From assembly GCA_003153375.1 (NCBI GenBank), contig PLYM01000143.1:1-51585 (forward strand): 51,585 nucleotides of DNA, in the 5' to 3' direction. Within the stretch, counting starts at the first letter, position 1. Each line of letters starts with the position of its first letter. This stretch comes from Planctomycetaceae bacterium (lineage in GTDB: Bacteria; Planctomycetota; Planctomycetia; Pirellulales; PALSA-1355). Positions 8,202-16,985 of this stretch are shown piece by piece. Under the pieces are notes generated by a model. It ran no database searches. It was given only the letters and a program-made list of their open reading frames with translations, and was not told the DNA's origin. The translations under genes were made by a program, and so were the position numbers.

Positions 8202-8240
8202 CAAAACAAAGGGGAGTGAAGGAACCGACCTTCACTCCCC
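8202..8240 (-). terminator. Intrinsic terminator of the PEP-CTERM gene
   Basis: A perfect 12-bp stem (8211-8222 with 8229-8240) with a 6-base loop. On the minus strand it is followed by TTTGTTTTG, so it ends transcription from the PEP-CTERM gene whose stop codon is about 40 bases upstream. It lies between convergent genes and could also slow plus-strand transcription from metG, though the plus-strand tail is poor in T. Confidence 0.8.
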
Positions 8241-8280
8241 GGCTTGTTGTCAGAGGCTCATTGCATCCAGCGCGGCCCGA

Positions 8281-9225
8281 CTAGGCAGCTCGCTTGCGGC
8301 GGCCCAGCTTGACCCAGGCCAAGACCACGGCGCCGATGCCCGCCAGCACGATCGAGCCCGGCTCGGGAGTCGCGGAACCGACCGAAAAATCGGGCAGCGG
8401 TCCCAATCCATTGAACAGGTTGAGGTCCGGAGCGATCGTGTCGATGCTGGCCGGATCGGCATAGGCGGTCAAGGTCGTGGTGACGGTGAACGCATCACCG
8501 GCCGGAATCGCCACGGCGATTCTGTTTAACGCCAGGCCCGAATAGCCCCCGGCCAGGTTGGTCAAAATCGCCGCGCCAGTGCCACCGAGGGCCACCCAAG
8601 AGAACACGCCCGGCGCAATTTCTGCATCGGCCAGGACGAGTTGCGGCAGGGTGACGCCGCCAAAGAAGGGACTGCCCGGATTGGCGCTGGTAATGACCGT
8701 GCGCAGCGATGCAACGGATGCTGAACCGACCGCGGGCAAGACACCACCGATCGACAAGACATTGCCATAGGTTCCAACAAAGCCGACCGGTTCGGTGTAG
8801 TTGGCATTCCAGCTGGCGATTTCATACGAGGCGCTGCCGCCAGCAGGGCCCGAATCGGACAACGTGAAGCCGACGCCGGGACCCGTCGTGGTGACCGTGC
8901 CGGCGCCAAACGCACCGTTCACGTTTCCGCCACCAACCTGAAAAAACGCGCTTGGCAGCAGGCCGGGGCCGTAGCTGGCAATGTTGTTGGCGATGATCGG
9001 GTTGGCCGTCTGGAACGTGCCGCCGGGACTCGAGAGGATGTCGTTGAGCCCGGTGAAGTTGTTGGGGATGTAGATCGGAACGCCGGGAACGGGCGCGCCA
9101 TATCCGGCGACGCCGAACGAAGTGATTCCATTGCCGCCGTTGTAATTCGGCACGGCGTACACTGTGGAGGCGGCCAGGGCGCAAATCGCCACCGCCATGA
9201 AAACCAGTTGAAGATGTCGTTGCAT
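8281..9225 (-). CDS. PEP-CTERM sorting domain protein
   Basis: A 314-residue exported protein. Residues 1-24 are a signal peptide ending near TVYAVP. The body is rich in Gly, Ala, Ser and Thr with predicted beta strands and no catalytic motif. The C-terminus is a PEP-CTERM signal: TPEPGS, a hydrophobic helix (IVLAGIGAVVLAWV), then KLGRRKR. Such tails are recognised by exosortases, which process the protein at the membrane for export or attachment in the envelope or extracellular matrix. It is a single gene with its own terminator. A substrate cannot be assigned; no exosortase gene is in this window. Confidence 0.85.
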   Translation of the reverse strand: MQRHLQLVFMAVAICALAASTVYAVPNYNGGNGITSFGVAGYGAPVPGVPIYIPNNFTGLNDILSSPGGTFQTANPIIANNIASYGPGLLPSAFFQVGGGNVNGAFGAGTVTTTGPGVGFTLSDSGPAGGSASYEIASWNANYTEPVGFVGTYGNVLSIGGVLPAVGSASVASLRTVITSANPGSPFFGGVTLPQLVLADAEIAPGVFSWVALGGTGAAILTNLAGGYSGLALNRIAVAIPAGDAFTVTTTLTAYADPASIDTIAPDLNLFNGLGPLPDFSVGSATPEPGSIVLAGIGAVVLAWVKLGRRKRAA

Positions 9226-9419
9226 GAGCGGCCCTCGCTAATCACCGAAAACACAGTGGAGTGGGTAAAACGCCAATTGCGACATGGTCTACCAACCCAG
9301 CCGTTCTTTACAACTTTTTTCTATATGTTTTTGGGAAAATCTGGCAGTGCGCAGCGACCTGCCCTCTGCCGCTCTGAGGTCGGGTGGCCGTACCCCCTAG
9401 ATAGGTTGGGTGGGGGCGT

Positions 9420-9454
9420 AAAACGCGGGCTTTTCGGCTTCGCCGGCCCGTTTT
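9420..9454 (-). terminator. Probable terminator of the lipoprotein gene
   Basis: CGGGC (9426-9430) pairs with GCCCG (9446-9450), and inside them CGGC (9435-9438) pairs with GCCG (9442-9445) across TTC, leaving a T4 bulge on one side. AAAA and TTTT flank the stem, so it could work on either strand. It lies about 25 bases past the stop of the minus-strand lipoprotein gene. Confidence 0.5.
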
Positions 9455-9476
9455 GCGGCAGCGGAGTACCGCTGGC

Positions 9477-10697
9477 TTAGCGGAACGGCTTCCACTCGGG
9501 GCGGGGCGCCCGGGCAGTGCGCGGGGACGTGCCACGCGTGGGCTGGCGTGAGGCGGGCTCTTCGCGATCATCCGACTCGATGCCCTGGCGATAGCCTTGC
9601 TGTTCGATCGTGGCCCCTTCCGCTTGCGCGCCATCTGACGGTTCGCGCTCGGCAGTCTCGCTTTCTTGCCGGTCGCGGTCGTCGGGCTCGCGCTGGGCGC
9701 CGCGTTGATTCGCGATCGCGGCTCCCTCGTCGACGTTGGCGGTGTCATCCTGATCGGCCGCTTCGATGTCGCGCGGCGCGCTGAGCGCCACGCGCGGCGA
9801 CTTGATGCGCGACTGGGTGGCGGCGCGATCCGGTCGCTCGGCCTTGCCGGCGGTCGAGCGGTCCTTGGTCTTGCGATCGACGCGCGGCAGATCGTTGGCC
9901 GTGCGCACCGTGATCGGGGTTTCGGCCGTGATCTTGCGACCCTCGGCCGTGATGAAGCGCACGTACAGACGCAGGTCGCGATTCTTCGGCGGCTCGGTCG
10001 GCCAGGGCAATTCGAATTGCAGGCCGCGGCCGAACGCCGTGTTGCGGAAATGCGCCGGCACTTCGTCCAACTCAAAATCCCACCGCGCGATGCGACCGGC
10101 CTCGCCCTCGAGCGCCGGATCGAGCACCACGAGCGACACTGCGCCGGGGGCTTTGACCAGCCGGCCCTGCGCGTCGCGCGGTTCGAAGGCGACCATGATC
10201 CCCTCGTCACCCGGTTCGGAGCCGCGATTGAGTCCGCCAGTCAGGCGCTTGTTGATCACTAACTTTGTCGGCGGGCCGCTGCCGATCAAGGCACTTTGCT
10301 TACCCCCAGGCATTTCAGCCGGGGTGGCGCCGGGCAGATCGGCAGGCGGCGTGGAACTGGGCTCGGGCAGCTCGATCGTGGGGGGTTCGAGTTTGGGGGT
10401 CTCGTCGCGACGCGGCCGGCGCTCCGGCTGGCTGTCGCCCGAGGGGGACGTCGAGGCGGGCGAGCGATAGTCGGGACCCGCGCCCCGGTCGCCGCCGGCG
10501 AGCTCCTTCTTCAGCGCCTGGTTTTCGCGAATCGTCGCCTCGCGTGCTCCGCAGCACTCTTCGAGCATCGACTCCAGCTCATAGATCCGGTCCTCTTGCA
10601 AGCGCAGATCGCGCTCGATCAGGACCTGGTTGGGGTCGGTTTTGCAACCCAGGGCGCACAGGCCCAGGAGCAACAGCAGGGCTCGCAACGTTCTCAT
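9477..10697 (-). CDS. Probable lipoprotein with coiled coil and low-complexity tail
   Basis: A 406-residue protein of unknown function. The N-terminus (basic MRTLR, a Leu-rich core, then ALGC at 15-18) is a lipoprotein signal with Cys18 as the likely lipidation site. Residues about 22-70 form a coiled coil (RDLRLQEDRIYELESMLEE), followed by a Pro/Ser-rich linker to about 150. A compact beta-rich domain follows at about 160-285 (GIMVAFEPRDAQGRLV through RLYVRFITAEGRKI). The last 110 residues are charged, Arg/Glu/Ala-rich and probably disordered. The frame extends upstream to 10820, but the ATG at 10697 is preferred for its lipobox signal and the GAGG just before it. It lies downstream of the clpP genes but with a palindromic repeat between, so it is probably a separate unit. 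Confidence 0.75.
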   Translation of the reverse strand: MRTLRALLLLLGLCALGCKTDPNQVLIERDLRLQEDRIYELESMLEECCGAREATIRENQALKKELAGGDRGAGPDYRSPASTSPSGDSQPERRPRRDETPKLEPPTIELPEPSSTPPADLPGATPAEMPGGKQSALIGSGPPTKLVINKRLTGGLNRGSEPGDEGIMVAFEPRDAQGRLVKAPGAVSLVVLDPALEGEAGRIARWDFELDEVPAHFRNTAFGRGLQFELPWPTEPPKNRDLRLYVRFITAEGRKITAETPITVRTANDLPRVDRKTKDRSTAGKAERPDRAATQSRIKSPRVALSAPRDIEAADQDDTANVDEGAAIANQRGAQREPDDRDRQESETAEREPSDGAQAEGATIEQQGYRQGIESDDREEPASRQPTRGTSPRTARAPRPEWKPFR

Positions 10698-10856
10698 GTC
10701 AGCCTCATGCGACAGAAAACCGCTTCCGTTCGTGGCGCGTGCGCGCAACATCCGTTTCGCCTGCGCGGGCGAGCGCGACAACCACGAGACGCGTAAAAAA
10801 ATGCTTACCTTCGTCGGCAACCCGGTGCGGGAAGTGAGGCTGCCTGACGCATCGGG

Positions 10857-10876
10857 GCCGGACCTTCCTGGTCCGG
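10857..10876. repeat. Small perfect hairpin between clpP and the lipoprotein gene
   Basis: GCCGGACC at 10857-10864 and GGTCCGGC at 10870-10877 (8 bp) enclose TTCCT. There is no T-run on either strand. It could stabilise the 3' end of the clpP transcript. Confidence 0.5.
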
Positions 10877-10895
10877 CGTTCCGAATGACTCGTTA

Positions 10896-10964
10896 CTTAG
10901 AGCCTGGGGACAAAACGTTGGGGACCGTCCCCCTCTCCGCGGACGTTTTGTTCCCTGGTTCTTA
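10896..10964. repeat. REP-like imperfect palindrome overlapping the clpP stop
   Basis: The arms GGGGACAAAACGT (10906-10918) and ACGTTTTGTTCCC (10943-10955) pair with one G-U, and weaker pairing extends outward for about ten more bases to a TTA that is the clpP stop codon on the minus strand (10962-10964). A second hairpin, GGGG and CCCC around 10920-10932, lies inside. The layout resembles repetitive extragenic palindromes; no other copy is in this window. Confidence 0.55.
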
Positions 10965-11579
10965 ATGACCGGTTTCGACCCTCGTGATCGGCTTCAACTC
11001 CATGTGTTCGATCACGTGGTCAATCAACTTGTAATCGCGGGCTTCGTCGGCCGACATGAAACGATCGCGATCGGTATCGCGTTCGATCTGGTCGAGCGGA
11101 TGGCCCGTGTGTTTGATCAGGATCTGATTCAGCTTTTGCTTGACTTTGCGAAATTCCTTGGCGTGGATCATGATGTCCTCGGCCGTGCCTTCCATGCCGG
11201 CCAGCGGCTGATGGATCATGATCCGCGAGTTGGGCAGCGCGTTGCGCTTGCCGCGGGCGCCGGCGGTGAGCAGCACGGCGCCCATCGAAGCGGCCTGGCC
11301 GATGCAATACGTGGCCACGTCGCAGGTGACGAACTGCATCGTGTCGTAAATGGCCAGGCCGGCGCTGACGCTGCCGCCGGGCGAATTGACGTAGAGGTGG
11401 ATGTCGGCCTTGGGATCTTCGGATTGCAGGAACAGCATCTGGGCCACGATCGAATTGGCCACTTCGTCGTTGACCTGCGAGCCGAGAAAGATAATGCGGT
11501 CTTTCAGCAGCCGGCTATAGATATCCATGGCCCGCTCTTCGCGGCCACTCTTCTCGATCACAAAAGGTATCAGCGGCAT
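10962..11579 (-). CDS. clpP: ATP-dependent Clp protease proteolytic subunit (copy 1)
   Basis: A serine peptidase that forms the double-heptamer chamber of ClpAP/ClpXP and degrades unfolded proteins fed by the ATPases. Counted from [12 protein letters not shown] it has 205 residues, the standard length, with the full triad: Ser98 (GQAASMGA), His123 (MIHQPL) and Asp172 (RDTDRDRF). The frame continues upstream to a possible ATG at 11603 (8 residues longer), which has a GGAGA only two bases away; MPLIP at 11579 matches the usual mature start better, but neither has a good ribosome binding site. It is the last gene of tig-clpP-clpP, 98 bases after the other clpP. Its stop codon lies at the edge of a REP-like palindrome. 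Confidence 0.93.
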   Translation of the reverse strand: MPLIPFVIEKSGREERAMDIYSRLLKDRIIFLGSQVNDEVANSIVAQMLFLQSEDPKADIHLYVNSPGGSVSAGLAIYDTMQFVTCDVATYCIGQAASMGAVLLTAGARGKRNALPNSRIMIHQPLAGMEGTAEDIMIHAKEFRKVKQKLNQILIKHTGHPLDQIERDTDRDRFMSADEARDYKLIDHVIEHMELKPITRVETGH

Positions 11580-11677
11580 AGTTGTCTGCTTTTCAGGTTT
11601 CATTCTCCAGCGACCGCGGGCCACGAGCGCCGGAGGCGCCAACGGCCGGCAGCGAGCCGGGGGAGAATTTGGTCGTG

Positions 11678-12274
11678 CTACTTGTCTTCTTCCTCGCCTT
11701 CGGTGGTCACCGGCGGGCGGGTCAGGATGTCGTCGACCACGCCGTATTGCTTCGACTCGGCGGCCGTCATGTAATAGTCGCGATTCGTATCCTTGGCGAT
11801 CCGTTCCAGGGGCTGGCCGGTGTGCTCGGCGAGAATGACGTTGAGCACTTCGCGGGTTTTCAGGATCTCCTCGGCCTGAATCTCGATATCCGAGACCTGG
11901 CCGCCCACCTGGCCATAGGGCTGGTGGATCATCACCTTGGCATGCGGCAGCGCGTAGCGCTTGCCCTTGGTTCCGCCGGCCAACAGCACGGCCCCGCCAC
12001 TGGCGGCCAGGCCGACGCAGTAGGTGGCCACCGGGCAGGTGCAGATCTGCATCGTGTCGTAGATCGCCAGCGTGGCGCTGACGCTGCCGCCGGGCGAGTT
12101 GATGTAAAAATGGATCGGCTTGCGACGGTTTTCGCTCTGCAGATACAGCAGCTTCATCACCAGCTCGTTGGCGTTGCCGTCGTGGATTTCGCCCTGCAAG
12201 AGAATAATGCGGTTCTCGAGCAGCAGATCGCCCAGCGTCATTTGCCGCTGGCGTTGATAGTCGCGATAGGCCAT
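11678..12274 (-). CDS. clpP: ATP-dependent Clp protease proteolytic subunit (copy 2)
   Basis: A second ClpP, 198 residues, with the triad intact: Ser92 (GLAASGGA), His117 (MIHQPY) and Asp166 (DTNRDYYM). It differs from copy 1 by Gly in place of Met after the catalytic Ser, by lacking an N-terminal propeptide-like extension, and by an acidic tail (TTEGEEEDK). Two neighbouring clpP genes usually mean either mixed heptamers or one ring of each type, as known in mycobacteria and Listeria; which applies here cannot be told. GAGGAA lies about eight bases before the ATG. It stands 203 bases after trigger factor and 98 before copy 1, so the three are probably one operon. Confidence 0.93.
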   Translation of the reverse strand: MAYRDYQRQRQMTLGDLLLENRIILLQGEIHDGNANELVMKLLYLQSENRRKPIHFYINSPGGSVSATLAIYDTMQICTCPVATYCVGLAASGGAVLLAGGTKGKRYALPHAKVMIHQPYGQVGGQVSDIEIQAEEILKTREVLNVILAEHTGQPLERIAKDTNRDYYMTAAESKQYGVVDDILTRPPVTTEGEEEDK

Positions 12275-12477
12275 GGTTCCGGTTCCTCAGTCGCCGCGAC
12301 GAAGCAAAAAGCTTTCGCCGGCGGTCGGATGTCTTGATGCGATTGTCTTGGTGCGATCAAACAGCACGCAGGACCGCGCTGGAAAACCGCGCTCGCTAAC
12401 TTGATCGCGGCCGCGATTCCTCCGTGAAGCGGTGGTTCGTCAACGTGGGTCACGTCGACGTGATCTGGTCAACGTGA

Positions 12478-13977
12478 TTAGTCGTGTTCCTTCGACGTGC
12501 GCAACGGTTCGGCCTCGCCCGGATTCTTGGCCTCCGGAATGGTCGATTCCTCTTCTTCGCCCCCAGCCGACTGGTCGAGCGCTTCGGTATCGGCGCCCTC
12601 GGGCTTGTAGGGCACATCCTTGAAATGAGCCTTGGAGAGCACCAGGTCGATGACCTTGCGCTCGACGATCTGGTTGCGGAGCGAATCCATGAGGCCGCCC
12701 TTTTCCAGGCGGGCTCGCACGCGCCGCGCGCTTTCGCCACTCTGCTGGGCCATCAGCGCGATCTCACTCTGATAGTCGTTGGCGTCGGCCTCGAACTTCT
12801 CTTCCTCGGCGATCCGTTCCAGGATGAAGTGTTCCTTCAAGGCCTTGGCCGTCGAGGCCGCGCTGTTTTGCCGCAGTTCATTCTCATAGGCCTGAATCTC
12901 GGCGTCGCTGAATCCGTTGCGCCGCAGTTCCATCACGGCCCGCTCCAACTCGCGGCGGCTTTGACGCCTCAGCAACTCGGGGGGCAACTGCCAGTTGGCC
13001 GATTCGGTCAACGTGGCCGTGATTTGCCGGCGAGCTTCCTGCTGCTGGTGATATTCTAGCTGGCGGTTCAAGTCCTCTTGAATCGCGTCGCGCAGCTCGC
13101 CTTCGCTCTTGAACCCGCCTAGCTCCTCGAGCAACTCGGGCGTGACCTGGGGCAACTCGAGCTTCTTGACTTCCAGCACCTCGAACACGGCCGTGATCTC
13201 GCGGCCGCGGAGGGCTTCGTTCGGCGCGTCGGCGGTCAGCTTGGCGGTGCCCTCGCGGGTTTCGCCGGCCTTGACGCCCTTCATCACCTTGTCGAAGTTC
13301 TCGATCTTGCCGTCGCGGAAGCTCAACACCGGACGAATGCGAATCACTTCTTCCTTGCTCGACGACAACTCGACCGCGCCGTTCTTGAACGACAAGTTGC
13401 AGACGATGTAATCGCCCGAAGCCGCGGCGCCGTCGAACGGCACCAGGCGTCCGTGGCGAGCCAGAATCTGCTCCAGCCGCTTGTCGACGTCTTTCTTGGC
13501 GAACTCGCGCACCGGCCGCTCGATGTTCAGACCCTTCCACTCGGGCAGATCGAACTCGGGGCGGACCTCGATGTCGAACTCGAAGGTCATGGGACCCGCA
13601 TCGGGCACCTCGACCGCGCCGGGATCGAAATCGGGCTCGCTGATCGCCGAAAAGTCTTCACTTTCGGTGACCTGGGTCATGCTGTCCATCAACAGCGAAC
13701 CTTTGACCTGGTCGGTCACTTCCTTGCGAAAGCGGGTTTCGACGAGCTTGCGCGGAGCGCGACCGGCGCGGAAGCCCGGCACCGCGGCCGAATCCATCAA
13801 CTCGCCGAACGCGTCATCGTAGTAGCGCTCGATATCTTCGCGCGGAATCGTCACGGTGACGTGACGCTGGCAAGCCGAGGGTGCGTCGACCTTGATCGAC
13901 AAGTTCAGCTTGGGAGCTTCCGCTTCGGCCGCGTCATCGGCGACCAACTCATCCGTGTTCTTTTCCGAAGGTGACAT
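12478..13977 (-). CDS. tig: Trigger factor, ribosome-associated chaperone
   Basis: A 499-residue prolyl isomerase and chaperone that binds nascent chains at the ribosome exit tunnel. The N-terminal ribosome-binding domain carries the signature GFRAGRAPRKLVE (family form GFRxGKxP) at about 75-87. The FKBP-like domain (about 180-275, GDYIVCNLSFKNG through GREITAVFEVLEVK) has an altered sequence, so isomerase activity is uncertain. The C-terminal helical domain holds phrases such as LPPELLRRQSRRELERA and HFILERIAEEEK, and ends in an acidic tail longer than usual. The frame runs on upstream to 14118, across the tRNA gene, which rules that start out; ATG 13977 is the first sensible start. It heads the classic tig-clpP cluster. 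Confidence 0.92.
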   Translation of the reverse strand: MSPSEKNTDELVADDAAEAEAPKLNLSIKVDAPSACQRHVTVTIPREDIERYYDDAFGELMDSAAVPGFRAGRAPRKLVETRFRKEVTDQVKGSLLMDSMTQVTESEDFSAISEPDFDPGAVEVPDAGPMTFEFDIEVRPEFDLPEWKGLNIERPVREFAKKDVDKRLEQILARHGRLVPFDGAAASGDYIVCNLSFKNGAVELSSSKEEVIRIRPVLSFRDGKIENFDKVMKGVKAGETREGTAKLTADAPNEALRGREITAVFEVLEVKKLELPQVTPELLEELGGFKSEGELRDAIQEDLNRQLEYHQQQEARRQITATLTESANWQLPPELLRRQSRRELERAVMELRRNGFSDAEIQAYENELRQNSAASTAKALKEHFILERIAEEEKFEADANDYQSEIALMAQQSGESARRVRARLEKGGLMDSLRNQIVERKVIDLVLSKAHFKDVPYKPEGADTEALDQSAGGEEEESTIPEAKNPGEAEPLRTSKEHD

Positions 13978-14076
13978 GATTGCTCTAGCCGCGTGGCACT
14001 TGCCGCCGCCTCGCCGGCGGACTGCGGCGCAGCGAAATGAAAAAACCGCCGTTGCCGACGATCGTGGATTGCAATG

Positions 14077-14149
14077 AGCGGGTGATGGGATTCGAACCCA
14101 CGACAACGACGTTGGCAACGTCGTGCTCTACCAACTGAGCTACACCCGC
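14077..14149 (-). tRNA. tRNA-Gly (GCC)
   Basis: The minus strand folds into a complete cloverleaf: acceptor GCGGGTG with CACCCGC, D arm GCTC and GAGC, anticodon stem CGACG and CGTCG around the loop TTGCCAA (anticodon GCC), a 5-base variable loop, and T arm GTGGG and CCCAT around TTCGAAT. The discriminator base is T and the CCA end is not encoded. It lies about 100 bases upstream of tig on the same strand. Confidence 0.97.
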
Positions 14150-14468
14150 AAAGCCAGTCGTGGTATCCGTCACCCGCAACGGACCGATTTGCTCACAGCC
14201 AGCGAGGATTTCCCGGCAAGCCGCGTGTACGGATTATAGGGGGACGTGGCCGACTGACAAGGTCACTTGGCCTCTCGGGAAGCCTATGATAGCGGTCCCC
14301 CGAGCGTCAAGTCCCCGGCCCCTGTTCGCCACGTTTTTTTGCCCCGCCCTGACCAATTTGCCGATTTCTCCGCGCAGATGCTGACGCCGAGGTTTGTGAT
14401 CAGGGCAGGACCGGGGCCGGCAAGGCGGAGGACCGAGGCGCGCGGCGGCAGACGAGCAAAAACCGCTG
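14150..14468. other. Intergenic stretch without a supported gene
   Basis: It holds the upstream region of tRNA-Gly and the downstream region of the rhomboid gene, both on the minus strand. Open frames exist but none has family resemblance. No clear terminator hairpin was found. Confidence 0.5.
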
Positions 14469-15308
14469 CTATTGCCGCCGCCGCTGGTAGCGCTTGCTGG
14501 CTTCTTCGAGCGTGCGGCGTTCTTTGCGGGTCAAGCTGGCCTCGCCTTGCTGGCTGATCTTGGCCAGGATTGCGTCGACCTGGTCGCTCAAATCCGGAGC
14601 GCTTTCGTCCGGGTCGTGTACGCGCAGCTTGGGGCTGAGCCGGAAAGGGTTGCCCGAGAGCCGCCGGGGCACCAACCGACCCAGGTTCAAGCCGGTCTGG
14701 TAGTAAATGAAGCCAAAGGCCACGCCCGAAAGGTGCGCCACGTGGGCCACGTTATCGGTGGGATGGCCGGCGCCAAACAGGTCGAGTCCGACGTACACGA
14801 CGCCCAGTGCCCAGGCGGGTGTCGGCAGGACACCCCAGATCAACAGCTTGCGACGCGGGAAATTGAGCACGAACAAGATCATCATGCCCATCACACCGCC
14901 TGAGGCGCCCAGCAGCACGTCGCGGCCGTCGTGACCAATCGCGGCCACGATCACCCACACCAGACCGGCCACGACAATCGTCGTCAGGTAAACACGCAGC
15001 AGCTCGGCGCGGCCGTAAATGTTCTCGAGATCGGTGCCAAAGACCCACAAACCGAGCATGTTGAAGACGATGTGGGTCAGATCATCCGGATCGTGCAGGA
15101 ATCCATACGTCAGCAATTGATAGAAGTTCCAGGGCTCTTGGAACAGATTCGCGTGCAGGCTGAGCCGTTCGGTAAATTTAAGCCCGAACAGCATCTGGGC
15201 CGCATAGACCGCGACGTTGGCCAGAATCAGATTGAGGACCATCGAGCGCGCATTGAACCAATGGGTGCGCTCGTCGTCGCGATAGTAGCTGCGGTCGGAA
15301 AGGCCCAT
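14469..15308 (-). CDS. Rhomboid family intramembrane serine protease
   Basis: A 279-residue membrane protein with about six helices between residues 20 and 205. The catalytic serine is in GASGGVMG (helix 4) and the catalytic histidine in HVAHLSGVAFG (helix 6), forming the rhomboid dyad; the HIVFNMLGLWVFG phrase of helix 2 is also typical. Rhomboids cleave helices of membrane proteins inside the bilayer. The C-terminal 70 residues are cytoplasmic, charged and end in the SLTRKERRTLEEASKRYQRR motif seen in many planctomycete and verrucomicrobial rhomboids. Substrate unknown. It stands alone, with about 220 bases to the next gene upstream. Confidence 0.93.
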   Translation of the reverse strand: MGLSDRSYYRDDERTHWFNARSMVLNLILANVAVYAAQMLFGLKFTERLSLHANLFQEPWNFYQLLTYGFLHDPDDLTHIVFNMLGLWVFGTDLENIYGRAELLRVYLTTIVVAGLVWVIVAAIGHDGRDVLLGASGGVMGMMILFVLNFPRRKLLIWGVLPTPAWALGVVYVGLDLFGAGHPTDNVAHVAHLSGVAFGFIYYQTGLNLGRLVPRRLSGNPFRLSPKLRVHDPDESAPDLSDQVDAILAKISQQGEASLTRKERRTLEEASKRYQRRRQ

Positions 15309-15527
15309 AGTCTGATTCTACGCTTCGGCAAGGAAGATGTGCGGCTGGCAGCCCTCGGCAACCCGACGTAAGGGCCATCGCGTGTGCGTGGGTTCCCCTC
15401 GCGGGCGCCGCGAGTTCGGGGGCGTGAGGAAAACGCGGGTCTGCTGCTCCCTGCAAAGATATCGCGAGACGGGGATGCGGAGAAGTGCGCCGCCCAGCGG
15501 TTTTAATGAGACCGCGCGACGAAAGCC

Positions 15528-16616
15528 CTAGGGAGCCGGCAATTGGGCCGGCTCAAGACCCCCGGCGCGGCGGTTGATTTCCTCGGCGGCCTGGAACTGG
15601 GAGCGGACCAGTGCCGCGGCCTGCTGTCGGGCGGCCAGATAGGTCGATTTGAGCCGCTCGCGCAGGTCTTGATACTGCTTGGTGAGGGCTTTTTCATAGG
15701 CCGCGATGGCCTTGGCTTCGTAGCGGAACTTGTCCAAATCGGCCGTCAGGTTGCCCTTTTCGGTCGTGCGATAGCCGATTTCGACGTTGGCTTCTTTCGT
15801 GGCGGCCTCGGTGCGGGCCAGGTTGCTCGAAGTCTTGGTGATGGCGTCGGCCAGCAGGGCTCGCTGCACGTAGCTGTCGTGGAAAAAGGTCTCGTAGTCG
15901 TACAGCCGGCGGTCGGGCTTGGCGAATTCGTTGAGACTGGCCGCCGGCAGCAGGGCCGCCCGCGTCGGATCGTCGAGAGCGGCGAATACCGCGGCATCGT
16001 CGATCGGCATCGTCACATACAACGTCCAAGGGCCTTTGGCCGCGGCCAGGCGTTGCGTCTGAGCTTCGGTGAGCGGCAGGTTGGGTGTCAATTGAATTTC
16101 GGGATTGCCCTCGGTGACGGCCGTGACCTTGAACTCGCCGGCATAGCGGCCGCCCTGTTCGAACGGGGTTTGGTCGAAGGCGAACACCACGGAGTTGGCC
16201 TGCAGGCCGTGATCGGGCGATTTGAGCTTCAGTTGCACCGTGCCGTCTTTGACGCCCGCGATTTCCCCATCGGTCAGCACGCCGCCCCGGTCGGTGGCCA
16301 GCTTGGCCAGTTGCTTGCGCATCTGGCGGACGCCGTTGACTTGCTTGCCGTTGGCGTCGGGACCGCCGGTCTCGAGAATTTGCTTGGTTTGTTGCTCGAT
16401 GCCTTGCAGATCCTGCTGTTTCTGTTTGACCAGTTCGCCCCAGGCCTTGTGCGTGGCCAGCGTGCGGGCGCCCAGGTAGAAGAAGGCCACGATGGCCAGG
16501 AACACGAAGGCGACCAGCACGGCCTGATAGATGGGCCAGGTGCGCGCACTGAAATAGGCGATCACGAGCGACGCCAGGATCATCACGCCCAACAGGATTT
16601 CGAGAACCAGCGCCAT
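15528..16616 (-). CDS. Conserved membrane protein with coiled coils, unknown function
   Basis: A 362-residue protein with two N-terminal helices (about 3-22 and 30-50) and a large soluble part. After residue 55 a coiled-coil segment (KQKQQDLQGIEQQTKQILE) leads to a beta-rich region (GTVQLKLKSPDHGL through NPEIQLTPNLPLT), and a second coiled coil fills the last 110 residues (about 255-345). No catalytic motif was seen. The layout, double helix anchor plus long soluble coiled coil, is one I associate with planctomycete conserved proteins of no assigned role. It is monocistronic by spacing. Confidence 0.7.
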   Translation of the reverse strand: MALVLEILLGVMILASLVIAYFSARTWPIYQAVLVAFVFLAIVAFFYLGARTLATHKAWGELVKQKQQDLQGIEQQTKQILETGGPDANGKQVNGVRQMRKQLAKLATDRGGVLTDGEIAGVKDGTVQLKLKSPDHGLQANSVVFAFDQTPFEQGGRYAGEFKVTAVTEGNPEIQLTPNLPLTEAQTQRLAAAKGPWTLYVTMPIDDAAVFAALDDPTRAALLPAASLNEFAKPDRRLYDYETFFHDSYVQRALLADAITKTSSNLARTEAATKEANVEIGYRTTEKGNLTADLDKFRYEAKAIAAYEKALTKQYQDLRERLKSTYLAARQQAAALVRSQFQAAEEINRRAGGLEPAQLPAP

Positions 16617-16985
16617 GCTCAGCCGTTAGAAGGATCCACGAAGAGGCGTCGTGTGGGGCCTGGAAGTCGAGCCGACGCCAGCTCGCAGTTGCCCGGTTCG
16701 CGCTTTTCGCGCGGTCGATGAGGCCACGATCAACGAAAGGATTTAGCCGCCCCAGCCGGGAGCGTCCGCGTAGTTCGATGATAGATAGCAGCCCCCCGGA
16801 GTGTCAAGTTTTTGCGGCTATCCGGCGGCGATACTAACTCATTTCCAGGAAAATACTTAACTGAAGGCGAACGCCACAGCCTCCGGGCTGACTGCCGCCC
16901 GCCGCGCGACTGTTACAACCGGGCCAATCGCATTTCGGAGGTCGGGCGCCGGCACTCAGCGCCCGACATGGCACCACTGGCACGC
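16617..16985. other. Intergenic stretch without a supported gene
   Basis: Between two minus-strand genes. Nothing with family resemblance was found in any frame, and no clear hairpin followed by a T-run. It should hold the promoter of the coiled-coil membrane protein gene, but no confident -35/-10 pair was recognised. Confidence 0.45.

Noticed and set aside
13978-14118. Longer N-terminus for trigger factor
   Set aside because: The extension crosses the tRNA-Gly gene, which has a complete cloverleaf.
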